From positions 23,064,001 through 23,128,000 of the forward strand of contig NC_060209.1 in assembly GCF_021130785.1 (NCBI RefSeq): a DNA stretch of 64,000 nt, given 5' to 3'. Position 1 is the first letter of the stretch. The number at the start of each line of letters is the position of its first letter. The position numbers and the translations under genes were made by a program. This DNA is from Homalodisca vitripennis (lineage: Eukaryota > Arthropoda > Insecta > Hemiptera > Cicadellidae). A model generated the notes under the pieces. It worked only from the letters and a program-made list of their open reading frames with translations. It searched no databases and had not been told where the DNA came from. Below are positions 35,545 through 47,715 of this stretch, piece by piece.

Positions 35545-36340
35545 TTACCTATTCAATACTCAGGTACCTATAATTTATTTATCCAACTATTTCACTTGAG
35601 GAAGTATCAATAATCCCGATAATACTTATAGTACAGATATCCGAGTAACATATACCAAACAGTAGAGCTACAATAACGGGAGATACATAAGAATGTAGTT
35701 TGTTTGATTTTGCGTTTATACAAACAAATTTAATAACTTATATGTAATAAATTCCAGTTTTTATAATGCAAATTTAAAAATTACAAGTTTTTGAAATTTT
35801 TCAATAAAATTGCAGTTTCGAACATTCATAACTTGTGATACAATTAAGACCAAACTTGTATAGAAGACAAATTGTTAGTTCTTTACTATATGCAGTTTTA
35901 AAATTCTAAGATTATATCAAAAACGTTTTTAGTATATTATGTAACTTTATTTTTATTTATTTTTTAAAACTTTATTTTTTACCAGACGGTTCTGAAACTA
36001 CGGCGTTGATCTCGTTAATTATTTAAGTGATTATTTTAAGCGTGTAATCTTGTAAAGCGTTGTCTTAAATGCTTACTTTTAAATGCAGATTTAATTAAGC
36101 AGTTTATAAACAAGCTGTCTTAACGTAACTTCCGTTATTGTAATTCTAAGTTTAGTATTTTGGTACTTTTTGATCTAAGGTATTTGTAATTTTTGACCAG
36201 AGAATATGAAGCTAGTTTTAAGACTCTACTATCTTTCTATAAAGAATTACAGACAGGTAGACATACAGACAGGCAGACAGTCATTTGATTCTTTGATCCA
36301 CAAAATCTATAGCATTCTGCTTGGACTAAGAGGAACATAA
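35545..36340. other. AT-rich noncoding DNA
   Basis: This corresponds to 9690-10460 in A. It includes a short AGACAGGTAGACATACAGAC-type run. I see no gene. Confidence 0.5.
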
Positions 36341-36360
36341 GTAACAAGTTTAAAATAACT

Positions 36361-36945
36361 AAGACCTTCGTATTGAATGAATTCATTAAAGAATATAAAA
36401 TCACTAAGACCTTCGTATTGAATGAATTCATTAGAGAATTTAAAACCATTAAGACCTTCGTATTGAATGAATTCATTAATGAATTTAAAATCACTAAGAC
36501 CTTCGTATTGAATGAATTCATTACAGAATTTAAAATCACTAAGACCTTCGTATTGAATGAATTCACTAAAGAATTTAAAATCACTAAGACCTTCGTATTG
36601 AATGAATTCATTAAAGAATATAAAATCACTAAGACCTTCGTATTGAATGAATTCATTAGAGAATTTAAAACCATTAAGACCTTCGTATTGAATGAATTCA
36701 TTAATGAATTTAAAATCACTAAGACCTTCGTATTGAATGAATTCATTACAGAATTTAAAATCACTAAGACCTTCGTATTGAATGAATTCACTAAAGAATT
36801 TAAAATCACTAAGACCTTCGTATTGAATGAATTCATTAAAGAATATAAAATCACTAAGACCTTCGTATTGAATGAATACATTAAAGAATTTAAAATCATT
36901 AAGACCTTCGATTAAGACCTTCGTATTGAATGAATTCATTAAAGA
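36361..36945 (+). repeat. 45-bp minisatellite with 225-bp higher-order period
   Basis: AAGACCTTCGTATTGAATGA starts every 45 bp from 36361 to 36856 (12 units). A 13-bp truncated unit follows at 36901, and a final unit at 36914 joins the ancestral flank (AAAGAACCGATTTGAAG). Variants after GAATTCA follow a five-unit cycle: TTAAAGAATAT, TTAGAGAATTT, TTAATGAATTT, TTACAGAATTT, CTAAAGAATTT. The cycle repeats twice and starts a third time. The 15-codon period keeps frames open on both strands, giving repeated peptides that are not evidence for a gene. Unit A has one unit only (about 10480-10520). Confidence 0.97.
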
Positions 36946-37284
36946 ACCGATTTGAAGTCAATACCAAACAGTGCTATTACAGCCACACTCTAGGTCAATA
37001 ATGAACGTAAATAAGACAAACTAGACTCACCTTTCTTTTTCTGAATTTATATGATTTTTGTTTCAAATACTGAGTTGTTTTTAATCTAGATTAAAGTATT
37101 GTATTTTTAGTACTCAAGAATATAAGTATTATTTTTGTGAATTCAAACTTAAATTCGAAAACAACCTATGATCCTAATTTTCATTTAAGGGTATCAATTC
37201 AATTCGTAGTAGAGAATATAAATATTGATGTTCTATATGAGTGTTAGTATAATGATCATTTCTATATGGGCTACTTCCAATTAA

Positions 37285-37430
37285 TGAGTTAATGAGATGT
37301 TGTATTGATAACAAAATATATTAAGAGTGCCAATACATTAATACTCGCACCCCAAGCACCAATGGCAATCAAGGGAATCCTACAGTTTAACTTGATAATA
37401 CAACAAGTGATATACACCGACAGGCCAATT
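37285..37430 (-). pseudogene. Possible hydrophobic terminal exon or relic, unit B
   Basis: This is the counterpart of 10857-11000. The minus-strand hydrophobic frame is intact, with Val changed to Ala in GVWGAS and a silent Ser change. The acceptor-like AG present in A reads GG here, so splicing at that point would not work in this copy. Confidence 0.18.
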
Positions 37431-37699
37431 ACAAAGCCAATTCAGTTTCAAACCGCACCAACATTTGTTTGCCTCAGATCACATTCAGACAAGTTTTGAA
37501 GCCATGAAAGAGAATTAAGGATGCGGTTGATTCTAAATGTGGTAAATTTGTATTGATATTACATTAATTGAATGCAGCTTGTGGTGAATAGACAGCCAAT
37601 CAATCAATTTTATAGTTGCAATAATTTACTATATTAACTTTGAATTTTGCTGGTTAAAATACATCATTGAAATAAAAATTTTTAGTTGTAAGTTGTAAC

Positions 37700-38060
37700 A
37701 CTTAGTAGAAGGAAACAGGATTTTCCGGGACATATGTCATCGTTCGGCGATACACAAAATCAGTAATTCTACGTTTCGAGATCTGCAGTGTATACAGATC
37801 TATAATTGTGACCTGTAGTTCAGTTTTAATAATTAGTGTTGTGCTTAGATTTTTTTTATTAAGTACATGTTTTATAGTTGTTGTTATTAACACACAACGT
37901 GGTGGTTGTCATTCCTGAATTATGCATGATACAACGCTCTGGTATTATTTGTTTATTTGCAATCTATAAAAATAATGTTACTGATTTTTTGTATCGCTGT
38001 ACAATGGCAAATATTTGGAAAAATCCTGTTCCTTCACAGTGCTTCCATCGCCATAACAAA
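37700..38060. mobile_element. Fold-back MITE-like repeat, unit B
   Basis: This is the counterpart of 11270-11625, with the same two inverted arms. The left arm carries GGAAACAGGATTTTCCGGGA and TTCTACGTTTCGAGATCTGC. Confidence 0.6.
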
Positions 38061-38079
38061 GCATTAGTAAAATTATTAT

Positions 38080-39790
38080 AATATTTATATTTTATCAGCT
38101 ATTTATATGAGTTAAATACAATTTTTAATTATTCAGACCACATTGGACATCACCAAAACATTTTGATAGAAGATTTTTTAGGTAATAGATAGAATTTATG
38201 GGAAACTAAAAACGTTAACACGTAGGACTTAAAGTACAACAAAATGTATAGGATGAAACAAAAGTCTTATATATATTTCTGGATATGTTTACTGCACAAT
38301 GTTTTAATTGACCCTCCTCCTATTTTAATATTTCATATTAACGCAGTATAACATGTCATTCTTGGTTATGCTACCATATTAGTAGCACATATCAACAAAA
38401 ACTTAATCGCCAGAATGGCCAGCTCCATTTCCAAGGATCGTCCACTCTTCCTTCCTTATTGTATATTTCAAGAACCGTCATGAACAATAACATCCCAATG
38501 TACAGACCTTGATGTGGACTGTAGTCTAACTACCGTTTTTTAATGGCAGTCCAGATTCTATTTGCACTAAATTTAATTGGTTTCAACTTGATAACAAGTG
38601 TTTGTATCAGCAGCTTATATAAAAACTTGAACATTCCCCTATCGTTTAGCTTAAAATATAAAAACTAATTTGTATTATACGAATGTTATTTTTAATTATT
38701 CTGTATTAAATTTTCCAAACAAACGTTTTATAGTGCAGATGACTCCACAAATCCTTAATTCCAGAAGGAATAAACAAATATCGAAAATACGTTTCTAAAA
38801 TCCTTACCAATGTCCAATATGTTTCGTGTCACGGCCAAAATAAACAATTCACATACAATTGTAAAGTTTATAAGCTTTAGATACAAGTATTGATGTGATA
38901 AATCTGACACAATATTACGGGTGTTCATCACTTAGTTATACCTTTTAATATCATTGGACATGGAGATTATGAGGATTTACAATTACATTTTTAATAGCGT
39001 TTTTTAGTTAGTTTCCTTTGTGGTGCGAAGGTCAGATGGGAGATGAGATTATAGGGACTAGTAGTACCATTTCTTATAACGCATTTTTAAAGCCAGTTTT
39101 ATTTGTTTATACTTTCCAAAACTCAAAATAAGAATTAAGGGCAATGACAAAATGTAAAAACCGGTTTAAATAATTACCAACGTCTAATATAAATGCAGCG
39201 TTTCAGAAGAACTGATCAGAAAATAGTTGTGTCATCTTTCTTTCTCGGAAGATCCTCTCCTGTAATCTATAACATGACCCATTTATTACACTCCAATAAT
39301 TGGGATAATTGCAACTCAATCACTTTTCATTCTCTTCTATGAAATAAATTAATTGGTTGGAATTAATTATGTTGGCTTCGTTGATTATTTTATCAAGTTT
39401 TGTTTCCAATTAAACATCTGCTCAATAATGGTTCCTAACATTCTCTTGTTCATTACTTTAATTAATACATCTATTGAGTATTATTAGTCTGTATGTAATA
39501 GAGAGAGATGAAATAGTTTCTTTCAAAATATAAAATTAACATTCTATAAAAGCCATAGCGTTGTACTTACATTCTTTCAAATTTCTTTACTTCCAAAAAC
39601 CAGAAATATTAAAAATATTTATTTGAAGTACTAATCATAATAGTAAACTCTTTATCGAGAGAGTCCTGGCAACAAGTTAATTTAATCTTTCTCCTGATTA
39701 TGCAACAATTTCAACGGTGAATTGAGATAATAAACTAAATGGAATAAATATTTAATTTTATTTCAGGACCCCAGTAAAATGTTTATACTG
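38080..39790. other. AT-rich noncoding DNA
   Basis: The 83-bp degenerate repeat is at about 38985-39110. At about 39795-39850 a 27-bp segment (AACAATGTTATTTAACTAAT with neighbours) is duplicated relative to A. I see no gene. Confidence 0.5.
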
Positions 39791-39799
39791 ATTTATTGG

Positions 39800-40050
39800 A
39801 ACAATAACAATGTTATTTAACTAATACAATAACAATGTTATTTAACTAATACGAAAATGTTCCCGACTCTAAGTGACAAAGTTATATTGATTCGGTCAAG
39901 TTTGTCTTCGGCAAGTTCGTTATTGATGGACTAGTTCACCAACAAGCTTATTATTGTTTGGTACAGTTTGGCCCCTAACTTTCCCATTACGGGCGCGTCT
40001 GCTGATGATAGTTCGCCGTTGATTGCGGGATAAATTAGAAAAAATTCCAC
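39800..40050 (-). repeat. 230-bp dispersed repeat, unit B copy 2 (inverted)
   Basis: This is the counterpart of 13475-13715 and is inverted relative to 26115-26345. Confidence 0.75.
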
Positions 40051-40103
40051 TTACTCATTTGTATAACGAATTAAAATTTTCGGAAAGCACTCACATTTTA
40101 ATT

Positions 40104-41310
40104 TATAAAAGAAAATAAATAATATATCCCATTAATGTTATATTTTGTCATTGCAACTATCACTGTACTGTCATGCAGTACAGTGAATTAGTAATTAATG
40201 AAATTAACTTAATTTTACAATTAGACAAACAGAAGAAGTAATATGTATGGCGGGAAACTATCAAGCAGCCTGCTAAACGTAATCAGGACCCCTGTTCAAC
40301 TCAGTTTATTCCATAATCCGGGATATCTGGCTAGAATACCTGGCTCTATACCGTCCACTGCAACTATTATGGCCATATTATTCCACGAAAAATTATGTTT
40401 CTATATAGATACATATATTGTTGTGAAGTAAATTTAATAATTCAATAAGTTGAAGCATACTAGTATATTAAGATTGTAAACATTAAAAAATATCCTTGTC
40501 CGATACTGGATAATATTTCAAATACAATGCAACAGTGTCCTGGGCAAATATAACAAATCAAGACGTTATTAAGCCTTTGCAGAGCAAGTAAATATTTATT
40601 ACTAGTGCTAATTATCTAACTTTAGATACTTCGGTACATAGAAAAGCCTAATGATATTAGTTGGAGTTTAAACCCTTATCCCAAAGCTGTTTACTAGAGA
40701 GTTACCACAGTAAATATACTCATTGATTACGTATAACATACTTGATACATTTTAGGCTTATACCGTGAAAGAGGACAAAATCTTCTTTTAACTCTGTGAT
40801 TTCTCCCCAGTTACGAAGACATGTACAGAACACTTCCAGTTTATCTCGACTTTTCAAAATACATGACGACCACAGCTGTGGAAACTAAGCTATGTACTGT
40901 GCAATAATATACATTCTATAACACAATTATTGGCTGAGCGTTAGCGAAGCCTATCTCAGAGGGGATGGACAAATTTCACTTCTGTCTGTCTGTCTTGTAG
41001 TCTGTCCACACGATATCTGGAAAACAAACTGACCTATAGACATTTTCATGAAGCTTTATTTCTATATAGACAGCATTGAGTTAGATTTTGGTGCATGTAA
41101 TCCTTGGAATTTGGCTGAACTTTATCAAATATTTGTACATTATTCTTACGGGTAACCATAAGGTAATCGCAGTATAAATAAATGTGTGAATAAACGATTG
41201 AAATCACATGAAATTTAAATATGGAACAAAAAGTCTAAATGTTTTAAGGACATCAGCTTCTCCTTAAAAAAAAGAGAAAAAAATTAATTCAGCCTTAGCA
41301 AAGCCTGTTT
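40104..41310. other. Unit-B-only block (about 1.2 kb)
   Basis: Unit A reads ACATTTTAATTT then directly GTGACAC(T/G)TGGT; unit B has this block in between. It contains an inverted copy of the GACAGACAG/GATAGGCT dispersed repeat (about 40920-41085: GGCTGAGCGTTAGCGAAGCC, then TCTGTCTGTC and CACACGATATCTGG). No terminal repeats were recognised, so insertion in B and deletion in A are both possible. No gene is seen. Confidence 0.65.
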
Positions 41311-41496
41311 AAGTGACACGTGGTTTGGAGTATTCCTTCCGCGTATTACATTTTCCTGACAAATGTTAATACTGTACTAGTATTATACAGTAAATATAAT
41401 GGCAAAATGTCACTTATTATGTTTTGGCAACACAGCGAATGGCAAAAACTTAATAGTAATGTCAGAAAATTAAAATTTGTATGCATGATTTTGCAG

Positions 41497-41589
41497 GACG
41501 AATATGGTAGAAATTATATATTTTTAAATATGGGTAATAATGACGATATTTGTTTAAAAATTTACAAATATGGTCTAAAAACTAAATAA
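41497..41589 (+). CDS. Candidate terminal coding exon, unit B copy
   Basis: This is the paralogue of 13961-14053, after the same TTTTGCAG acceptor-like site (41489-41496). The 30-residue peptide is identical to the unit A copy although four codons differ silently. In this unit the frame also stays open upstream to about 41320, but that part is not conserved as protein in A. Product unknown. The peptide has a Tyr/Asn-rich start (EYGRNYIF), an Asp pair in the middle and a basic end (GLKTK). Confidence 0.5.
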   Translation, partial: DEYGRNYIFLNMGNNDDICLKIYKYGLKTK

Positions 41590-41904
41590 AAATATGTTTA
41601 TGTATCTAAAAGCTTATTAGAAGTATTGTGTGTACGTTAATGATATGCTACCAATGTAAATTCGTTTTTTCTATGTGCTGTTTCCATATTTTACTATTGT
41701 TAAAAGTTTGAGTAATCGGTGTCATGGTTCTAATCACACCTCTTTCGTGTGGGATGTTTTTTCAACTCTTTATCTGTTACGATTATTGCTGCAAGAAGCC
41801 AAGTTTCCTATATGTCAGTAACATAAACATGAAGGTTACCCAGGAGGGTTCACTTCTGGCTGGTTTATACCTTCTAGTTCAACCTACAGTGGGAACAGTA
41901 AAAA

Positions 41905-42010
41905 CCTCGACAAGACGCGCATCCTACTCCCAACCTTACCCATCCAGAATATACTGTCACTCCGGAAGCAGCGCAAAGGTGCAATAAGACTAGGTGCAAT
42001 TATTTAAGCT
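41905..42010 (+). repeat. GC-rich dispersed repeat patch, second locus, unit B
   Basis: This is the counterpart of 14350-14475 and shares CCAACCTTACCCATCCAGAA. Short indels relative to A destroy the shared frame. Confidence 0.55.
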
Positions 42011-42702
42011 TCTTGTCATAAGAGAACAAACAAAGTATAGAGAGACAAGGCTTTGATTGAATATAAATTACCAGCTTTATATGCCTTATATGTTTTACAT
42101 GAAAACTTTCAAAAGGAAAAGTTCTGCTCTTGTGATTTTGGCAGTTACCCTTACAGGTAATGCAATCAAAAATATTATTATTTAATCAACCTTTGATCAA
42201 AAAATACGCGAACAGAAAATTTTCTACAAAGTATTATTAATACAATATTAAGGCCCTCATATAAACCAATCCCAAACATTATAATGAATATAGTTAAGAG
42301 AACCCCTCCTTACAGTAAACTAGAAAATTCATTCTTTGTGTTCCACATACGAGTATATTTTTGTATTTTAGGTTAAATTATCAATGAAATTGGTTCTCAT
42401 ATTACTCTTAGATGGTAGATTTCAACATAATGTATCATAACAACGCTTGTATTATAGGAACCCAGCACGCCGGATGTTCATTTTATGGCATCAAATAATA
42501 AAAAATATTGAATAAACTAATTTTATATTAGGTTTGGTGTTGAATAATAACAGTTTAATCCTCTCAAGCAGTACAATTGATTCCACGCCAAATTCTGACA
42601 AAATTATTTGCAATGTTTAAATAAAATAATTATAAATAACATGATATAAATAAACTTTTAACACTTTTAAACTTTTATTTTTTTTATAAACAAGGATATC
42701 AA

Positions 42703-43131
42703 TTGGCATTCAAAACATCGAACAACATTGGACTTTTAATCAAAAACAAAAGCAATTCAACAAACCAAAATCAAAATTTAAAATTCAACAATAGTGGAGT
42801 ATACAAATTAAATTGCAACGATTGTCAATCCCACTATATTGGACAAACCGGCCGATCATTCAAAATTAGATTTAATGAACACATAAAAGCATTGAAAACA
42901 TCATCAAATTCAAAATATGCAGACCATTTAAATAACACCGGCCATACATACACTAACATCGAAAACAATCTTGAAATTTTACACACAAGCAAAAAAAGTC
43001 GCTTATTATCTACTTTAGAACATTTTGAAATTTACAAAAGTGCCAAAATTAATCATAATATATTATTAAATGACAAAGATTTTCTAACAAAAAATTTATT
43101 ATTCGATATACTTTTAAACAATATACAATGA
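42703..43131 (+). CDS. GIY-YIG endonuclease domain of a Penelope-like element (partial)
   Basis: The 142-codon frame is the C-terminal part of a Penelope-like polyprotein. The GIY-YIG nuclease nicks target DNA for retrotransposition. GVYKLNCNDCQSHYIGQTGR (residues 33-52) contains the two motif strands (VYKL and YIG), the Cys-x2-Cys pair typical of Penelope endonucleases, and the catalytic Arg (RSFKIRFNEH). A conserved His (HLNNTGH) and Glu (STLEHFEIYK) follow. Residues 1-30 resemble the linker after the reverse transcriptase (TSNNIGLLIKNK). The frame has no stop within the domain, so the copy is young, but the 5' truncation removes the RT. The first Met is probably internal to the original protein. 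Confidence 0.85.
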   Translation: MAFKTSNNIGLLIKNKSNSTNQNQNLKFNNSGVYKLNCNDCQSHYIGQTGRSFKIRFNEHIKALKTSSNSKYADHLNNTGHTYTNIENNLEILHTSKKSRLLSTLEHFEIYKSAKINHNILLNDKDFLTKNLLFDILLNNIQ

Positions 43132-43235
43132 TCTCACATAAAATTAAATACAACAAATTTAGCCACCAAAGTAGTAAAAAACACATGACAAATTGATTTT
43201 AATTATTTATTTTTATAATTAACTTAACCTTATTT

Positions 43236-43273
43236 TGTACCTGAAGATGGAATCAATGATTCCGAAATGTACA
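43236..43273 (+). ncRNA. Hammerhead-ribozyme-like core in Penelope tail
   Basis: CTGAAGA (43241-43247, fits the CUGANGA core) is followed by a hairpin GGAATC-AAT-GATTCC and then GAAA (43264-43267), with TGTAC and TGTACA on the two sides. Penelope-like elements are known to carry hammerhead motifs in their terminal regions. An unpaired T precedes stem II and I could not define a convincing stem I and cleavage triplet, so activity is uncertain. Confidence 0.4.
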
Positions 43274-43374
43274 TAGTAAGAAAAATAAAAGTTTAAAAAT
43301 GTTAAAAGTTTATTTATATCATGTTATTTATTATAAAACACTTTTCGAGGCTACATCTCTAAAATAATTATAAT

Positions 43375-44085
43375 AGATTTCCCTTAATATTAACCTGTAT
43401 TCAATCAGGTTCAATTCAATAAAATAGGTTCAATCAAATAAATCAGCACTTCACTTTCTAAGGACATTCTAATACATTAAACGCTATTTCATCTTTCCTT
43501 AAAATCATAGCTAACAATATTTAAAGAATTAAGAATTATTGACGTAGTGTATTACACTTTCATAGACCTAGTTATAATGTAAAACAGGATAAATATAAAG
43601 GTGAGTTTCTAATCACGAAACAACAACTTTGGTATGTGCACACACCATTGTGTTGGCTGATGTTGATAGAAAATGGAAAGCTGGTAATCCCGGTATAATC
43701 CTAGTGCAGCATTATCGAGGACTCGACTGAATGTTTGGCCGCCGTCATATCTGACAGGGTCATCATCAGTATTAATTCCCTTTTATTAATCTGCTGGTTT
43801 TTACATATTAAATGTGTTTTATCTAAGTATCATATTTAAGATGAGAATTTACTTAAATTAGTAAAAATTAGAAACTATGATAATGAGTTGTTAATTGTAA
43901 TATGTCATCTTCCGATCTCCTGATGGAAAATATTTAAAATATTTAAAGTTTTAAAATAAATACTACGACGCTGGAGAGCTCTGAAATTTAATCTTCTCAC
44001 CAGGTTTTCACGTTGACATTCAATTATATTTTTCTCTTTGCTACATGAATAAAAATGTCACATTTTTATATGAATATATTGTATG
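43375..44085. other. AT-rich noncoding DNA
   Basis: This is collinear with about 15080-15740 of unit A. I see no gene. Confidence 0.5.
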
Positions 44086-44089
44086 CTTT

Positions 44090-45120
44090 TTGAATAAATG
44101 ATTTATTTCCTATAATCTTACAAAATTGAATTAACTTAACAATGATAGGAACATACACTGACCTCTTTTACAAGTAGTGAGGTCAGCGAGAAAAAAATAA
44201 AAATCTAAAATATATACAACAATTACGTAATATCCTACTTATAGGTTTAAAAAGAAATAAATTTCGATGTCTAGCTTCTTAAAACATATCTAAAATATGA
44301 GCTTCTGCAGCGTCCACAATCATTCTGCGAACATAAATCAATTATTGTATTATACTAATAGTTAATTATTTACACAAATTTTACTTATTTTCTTATTAAA
44401 ATTTATTAAATTATACAGTTATCAAAATGTAAAAAATTTACAAATATAGTTATGATAGTATACTAAATAAACAACTTAATTCTGGTTTTCTAAAAAGCCA
44501 CTTTTTTACTTGTGCACATAATGCCTTAAAGTTTTCTATCCGCTTAATGTGCAAAGGCAACTGATTAAATATTTTTGGACCAGCGTAGGAAAAAGATTGT
44601 ATGAATTGTGATTTATTGACTTTTGGTAACCTAAACAGTTTAAGATTTATACTTCTGGTAGAATAAATTAAATTGTTACCTCTATTACCACTTCTCAAGT
44701 AAAACTCCCTCAAAACTTTAAAAACATAAAAATGTTGTATTGGCAACATTTTTAGTTGCGAATAAAGAGGAAAAGAACTCTCTCTGAAGCTTTTACTTGC
44801 TATGACGCGTATAAGTTTATTTTGTGATATTCTTAGTTTATATATATGCACTTTAAAAGTTCCACCTCAACAACTTATACCGTAATGTAAACGGGAATGT
44901 GCTAACGCAAAGTATAAATTTCTCAATAAGGATGGATCACAAAAATTTCTTAGATAAAAAAACTTTTTAATCGAGAATTTAATCTTGTTGTGAAGTTCAA
45001 ATATATGTTTTTCCCATGTAACTTTCTCATCTAAAATAATCCCCAGATACTTAAATGAAATTTACTTTTTCTAAATAATATTTAGAACACTTTTACTCAG
45101 TTTGTTTAAAGATTTATTTA
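44090..45120 (-). pseudogene. Jockey-like LINE RT C-terminus and 3' UTR, unit B
   Basis: This is the counterpart of 15745-16745. On the minus strand the frame SFKYLGIILDEKVTWEKHI is intact here (in A a base is lost), but the Trp of SCWGG is a TGA stop near 44867. Downstream, 44851 to 44450 remains open with the same C-terminal motifs (YSTRSINLKLFRLPKVN, FSYAGPKIFNQLPLHIK). Each unit has thus acquired its own inactivating change since duplication. Confidence 0.8.
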
Positions 45121-45246
45121 TTCATATATTTTTTCGCTAACCATCATGATTACCCTTAGACCAGTGTAAAAATATTTTCTAACACTCTGTTAATAAATGC
45201 CATGAAGTAACATGCATCATCACCGAAACTCAGTGTACATGTATAG

Positions 45247-45400
45247 AAATAAAGCTTCATGCAAAATTTAAACTCTATAGGTTTGGTGGTTTACAAGATA
45301 TCGTGCGGACAGACAGACAGACAGACAGAAAAAAATTAATTCTTCCAGCGCCACATGTGATAGGCTGCTTGAAAGCTCAACCAAATACTTTTGTACCTGA
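45247..45400 (+). repeat. Dispersed GACAGACAG/GATAGGCT repeat, unit B
   Basis: This is the counterpart of 18053-18180, with four GACA repeats. Its left edge is the empty mariner target (TATAGAAATAAAGCTTCATG). Confidence 0.65.
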
Positions 45401-45404
45401 CAGC

Positions 45405-46835
45405 TGATTAAAAATCTAACGATAATTAAATTTGAGAAAAAATTATAGTTTTATATTTTTACGCCTTTTCATAACTGTCCAATTAGATAACTGATACTGA
45501 TATGGTAGTGAGAATGAGCCATACATTTTTATCGCGTTCTTTCAATTTTTAATACCATTTATGTACATATTGATAATATGGTGATCATGATAAGGGATCA
45601 TAACAATGGCCTGTTGGTATATGAACGAAACGAGGATTTGTGTGATCCAGCCGACAATATCATAGGCTCACATCTACTCAGCCACACAATATACGGCTCT
45701 ACAGATAACTGAACAATAGACATCTGATAGTGACACCTCTCTCAGTGAGTATTCTGATATTGGATTATATCAGAATCACAATAGAATAATGCGTGAAAAA
45801 AATGTTTATGAGTCAAAAAGTGGTTTATATGAAAACATTGTTTATTGTTTGAGCTTTAAAATGAGTAAATAGCTATTTTAGGTGTCGTGTGCATGTCGTT
45901 AGTCTAGACGGTAGTTCTAAATAAAACCATTATTTATGTTTTGGTTCCAAATCTTAAACTATATAAATTCTAACGTATACTTAATTTGTGCGTTTGTTTC
46001 ATGCAACGTAATAAATTACGTGTTTTTTTATAATTTTTATTATTTATAATGTTAATAAATTCTCGTTCATACAAAATTTATTTCTGGCCCTAACTCCTTT
46101 GATTTGGTACAAAGGAGCTTAATAATTGTTGTGGGTTATGAATACGTCCACAATTTTATAGTTCCAACCCATCTCAGTTTAAACCGAACCCATCACACAG
46201 ATAATAAATAAATAAAAAACTCCTCTTTATTTCAAGCTTTTATTAGTGAAACTGAGCTTAAGAACAACGCACGTCTTACCTATAACTAAACAAAAGTGAT
46301 CTAAAATTAATAATTAAGAAATTATTAAAATTATTGAAACTAACTGAACAAGGAGGACCTATAAATACGAATGGCGCTAATCACAATGCATTGGTTAAAG
46401 TTTGCAGTATCAAGCATTCTGGGTTTTTTTTCTACCGAATTTCTTCATAGCGGTTAATTTATCCTATAATTAAATTGTACATATTACGCAATCACATGTG
46501 TGTTGGATTAAACATTGCAACTTGAACTAATCAGAAGATTTTACTAGGACAGATACAACCATTTTAATAGTTGTTAAATACATTTCTACAGAAAGACTGT
46601 AGAGTAACGCAGAATAAATATTATACTTTATCTATCTTTTTTTATTTTTCCATATTCAAGCAATAAAATTTCGACACGGTATATATTTATTTAAATATTT
46701 ATAAGCATAAAATATAAATGTATATAAAAATATCGACATGTAATGAAAACTCGATTTTTAATTTACATCCAATATCTTGGTCAAAATACCGTATTTCGTA
46801 TAACACAATCTGAACAAAACAAATAGATGTTTCCC
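45405..46835. other. AT-rich noncoding DNA
   Basis: This is collinear with 18181-19540. About 80 bp near 45767-45845 are present here but not in A. No gene is seen. Confidence 0.5.
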
Positions 46836-46840
46836 AATGG

Positions 46841-46849
46841 TATATATAC
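46841..46849 (+). promoter_or_regulatory. Candidate TATA box, unit B
   Basis: TATATATAC is conserved with 19547-19555, upstream of the single 123-bp unit at 46878-47000, with a GTGAGT donor-like site at about 47043-47048. Confidence 0.25.
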
Positions 46850-46877
46850 TACCGACACCACAATGATACACTGAAGC

Positions 46878-47000
46878 GAGTTCTGACAGACGCCAGTCAG
46901 TGTGTGGCGAGCCGCAACTCTGCTCAACTCACTACAGTGTACAGTCTGTCTTGTCATATTGTGTTGACGCGTCTCACCGCGCTTGACACAGGCTCTCCAA
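46878..47000 (+). repeat. Single 123-bp GC-rich unit, unit B
   Basis: This is one unit plus the partial GAGTTCTGACACTG that follows, against four units in A. Confidence 0.9.
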
Positions 47001-47715
47001 GAGTTCTGACACTGTCCATTAGTTATAAGACTTAGTTATAAAGTGAGTGTCATGAAAACCAACGTTTTAGGTAACCAATAAAGTGTAGTTGTATCGATGT
47101 ATTTAACTATTTATTAAGCCTATTTTGTTGTATTTACGTGTGCAAACTGAACTTAGTAATCCCGAAATCAGAACTGGTTCATTATTCCGAAAAAAACCCT
47201 TGTTTGAAAGTAAAAAAGAATTCTAAAGTGTAACAAATTCTAAAGAAGCTTGATGAAGTAAGCGTGTATTAATTTTATTTCTACTAGTTATATAGGTAGT
47301 TTTATTTTTATTGGTGCCACTTGTGAAATTATAAAATTAATAATTGGACAAATATATAAATTATATGTCTTCAAAGTAGTTATTAGTTGTAGTAAAACAT
47401 GTCAAAAAATGTTAATTAACGGCAATAAAGATTATTTTATTTTATTTGAATGAACTGCTTTAAGTTCGTCTGAATTGATCAAGATGTAATCTGAGAGGAT
47501 CGTGTTGACGATGTATATGCCAGAGTTACTTATTGTGTATATGCCCTGCGGAGTCTGGCAAAGTTCTGCCAAATCTAGGTCTTAAATATAGCATATTTTG
47601 GCCTCATCTATCAGAATTTCGTGTATGGTTTAAAACTGTAGGGGCCGAGCCAAACACAAAATTGAAAGTTTGAGGCTTCAAAAAGAGCGATCAAAATCAC
47701 TGCAAAGTTGAATCA

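Larger units (their letters stand above)
42635..43360 (+). mobile_element. Penelope-like retroelement, 5'-truncated, unit B only
   Basis: The insertion is flanked by AAAATAATTATA (42623-42634 and 43361-43372), which is present once in unit A near 15066. The left end (ATAACATGATATAAATAAAC, then TTTTAACACTTTTAAAC) is the inverted copy of the right tail (about 43285-43332), a common feature of Penelope-like insertions. The body encodes a GIY-YIG endonuclease domain. The tail contains CCTGAAGATGGAATC and GATTCCGAAA. The reverse transcriptase is missing. Confidence 0.85.

Noticed and set aside
36237..36939. 220-, 210- and 180-residue repeated-peptide frames in the 45-bp array
   Set aside because: Same reason. 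The array is absent from the paralogous locus and open on both strands in several frames.
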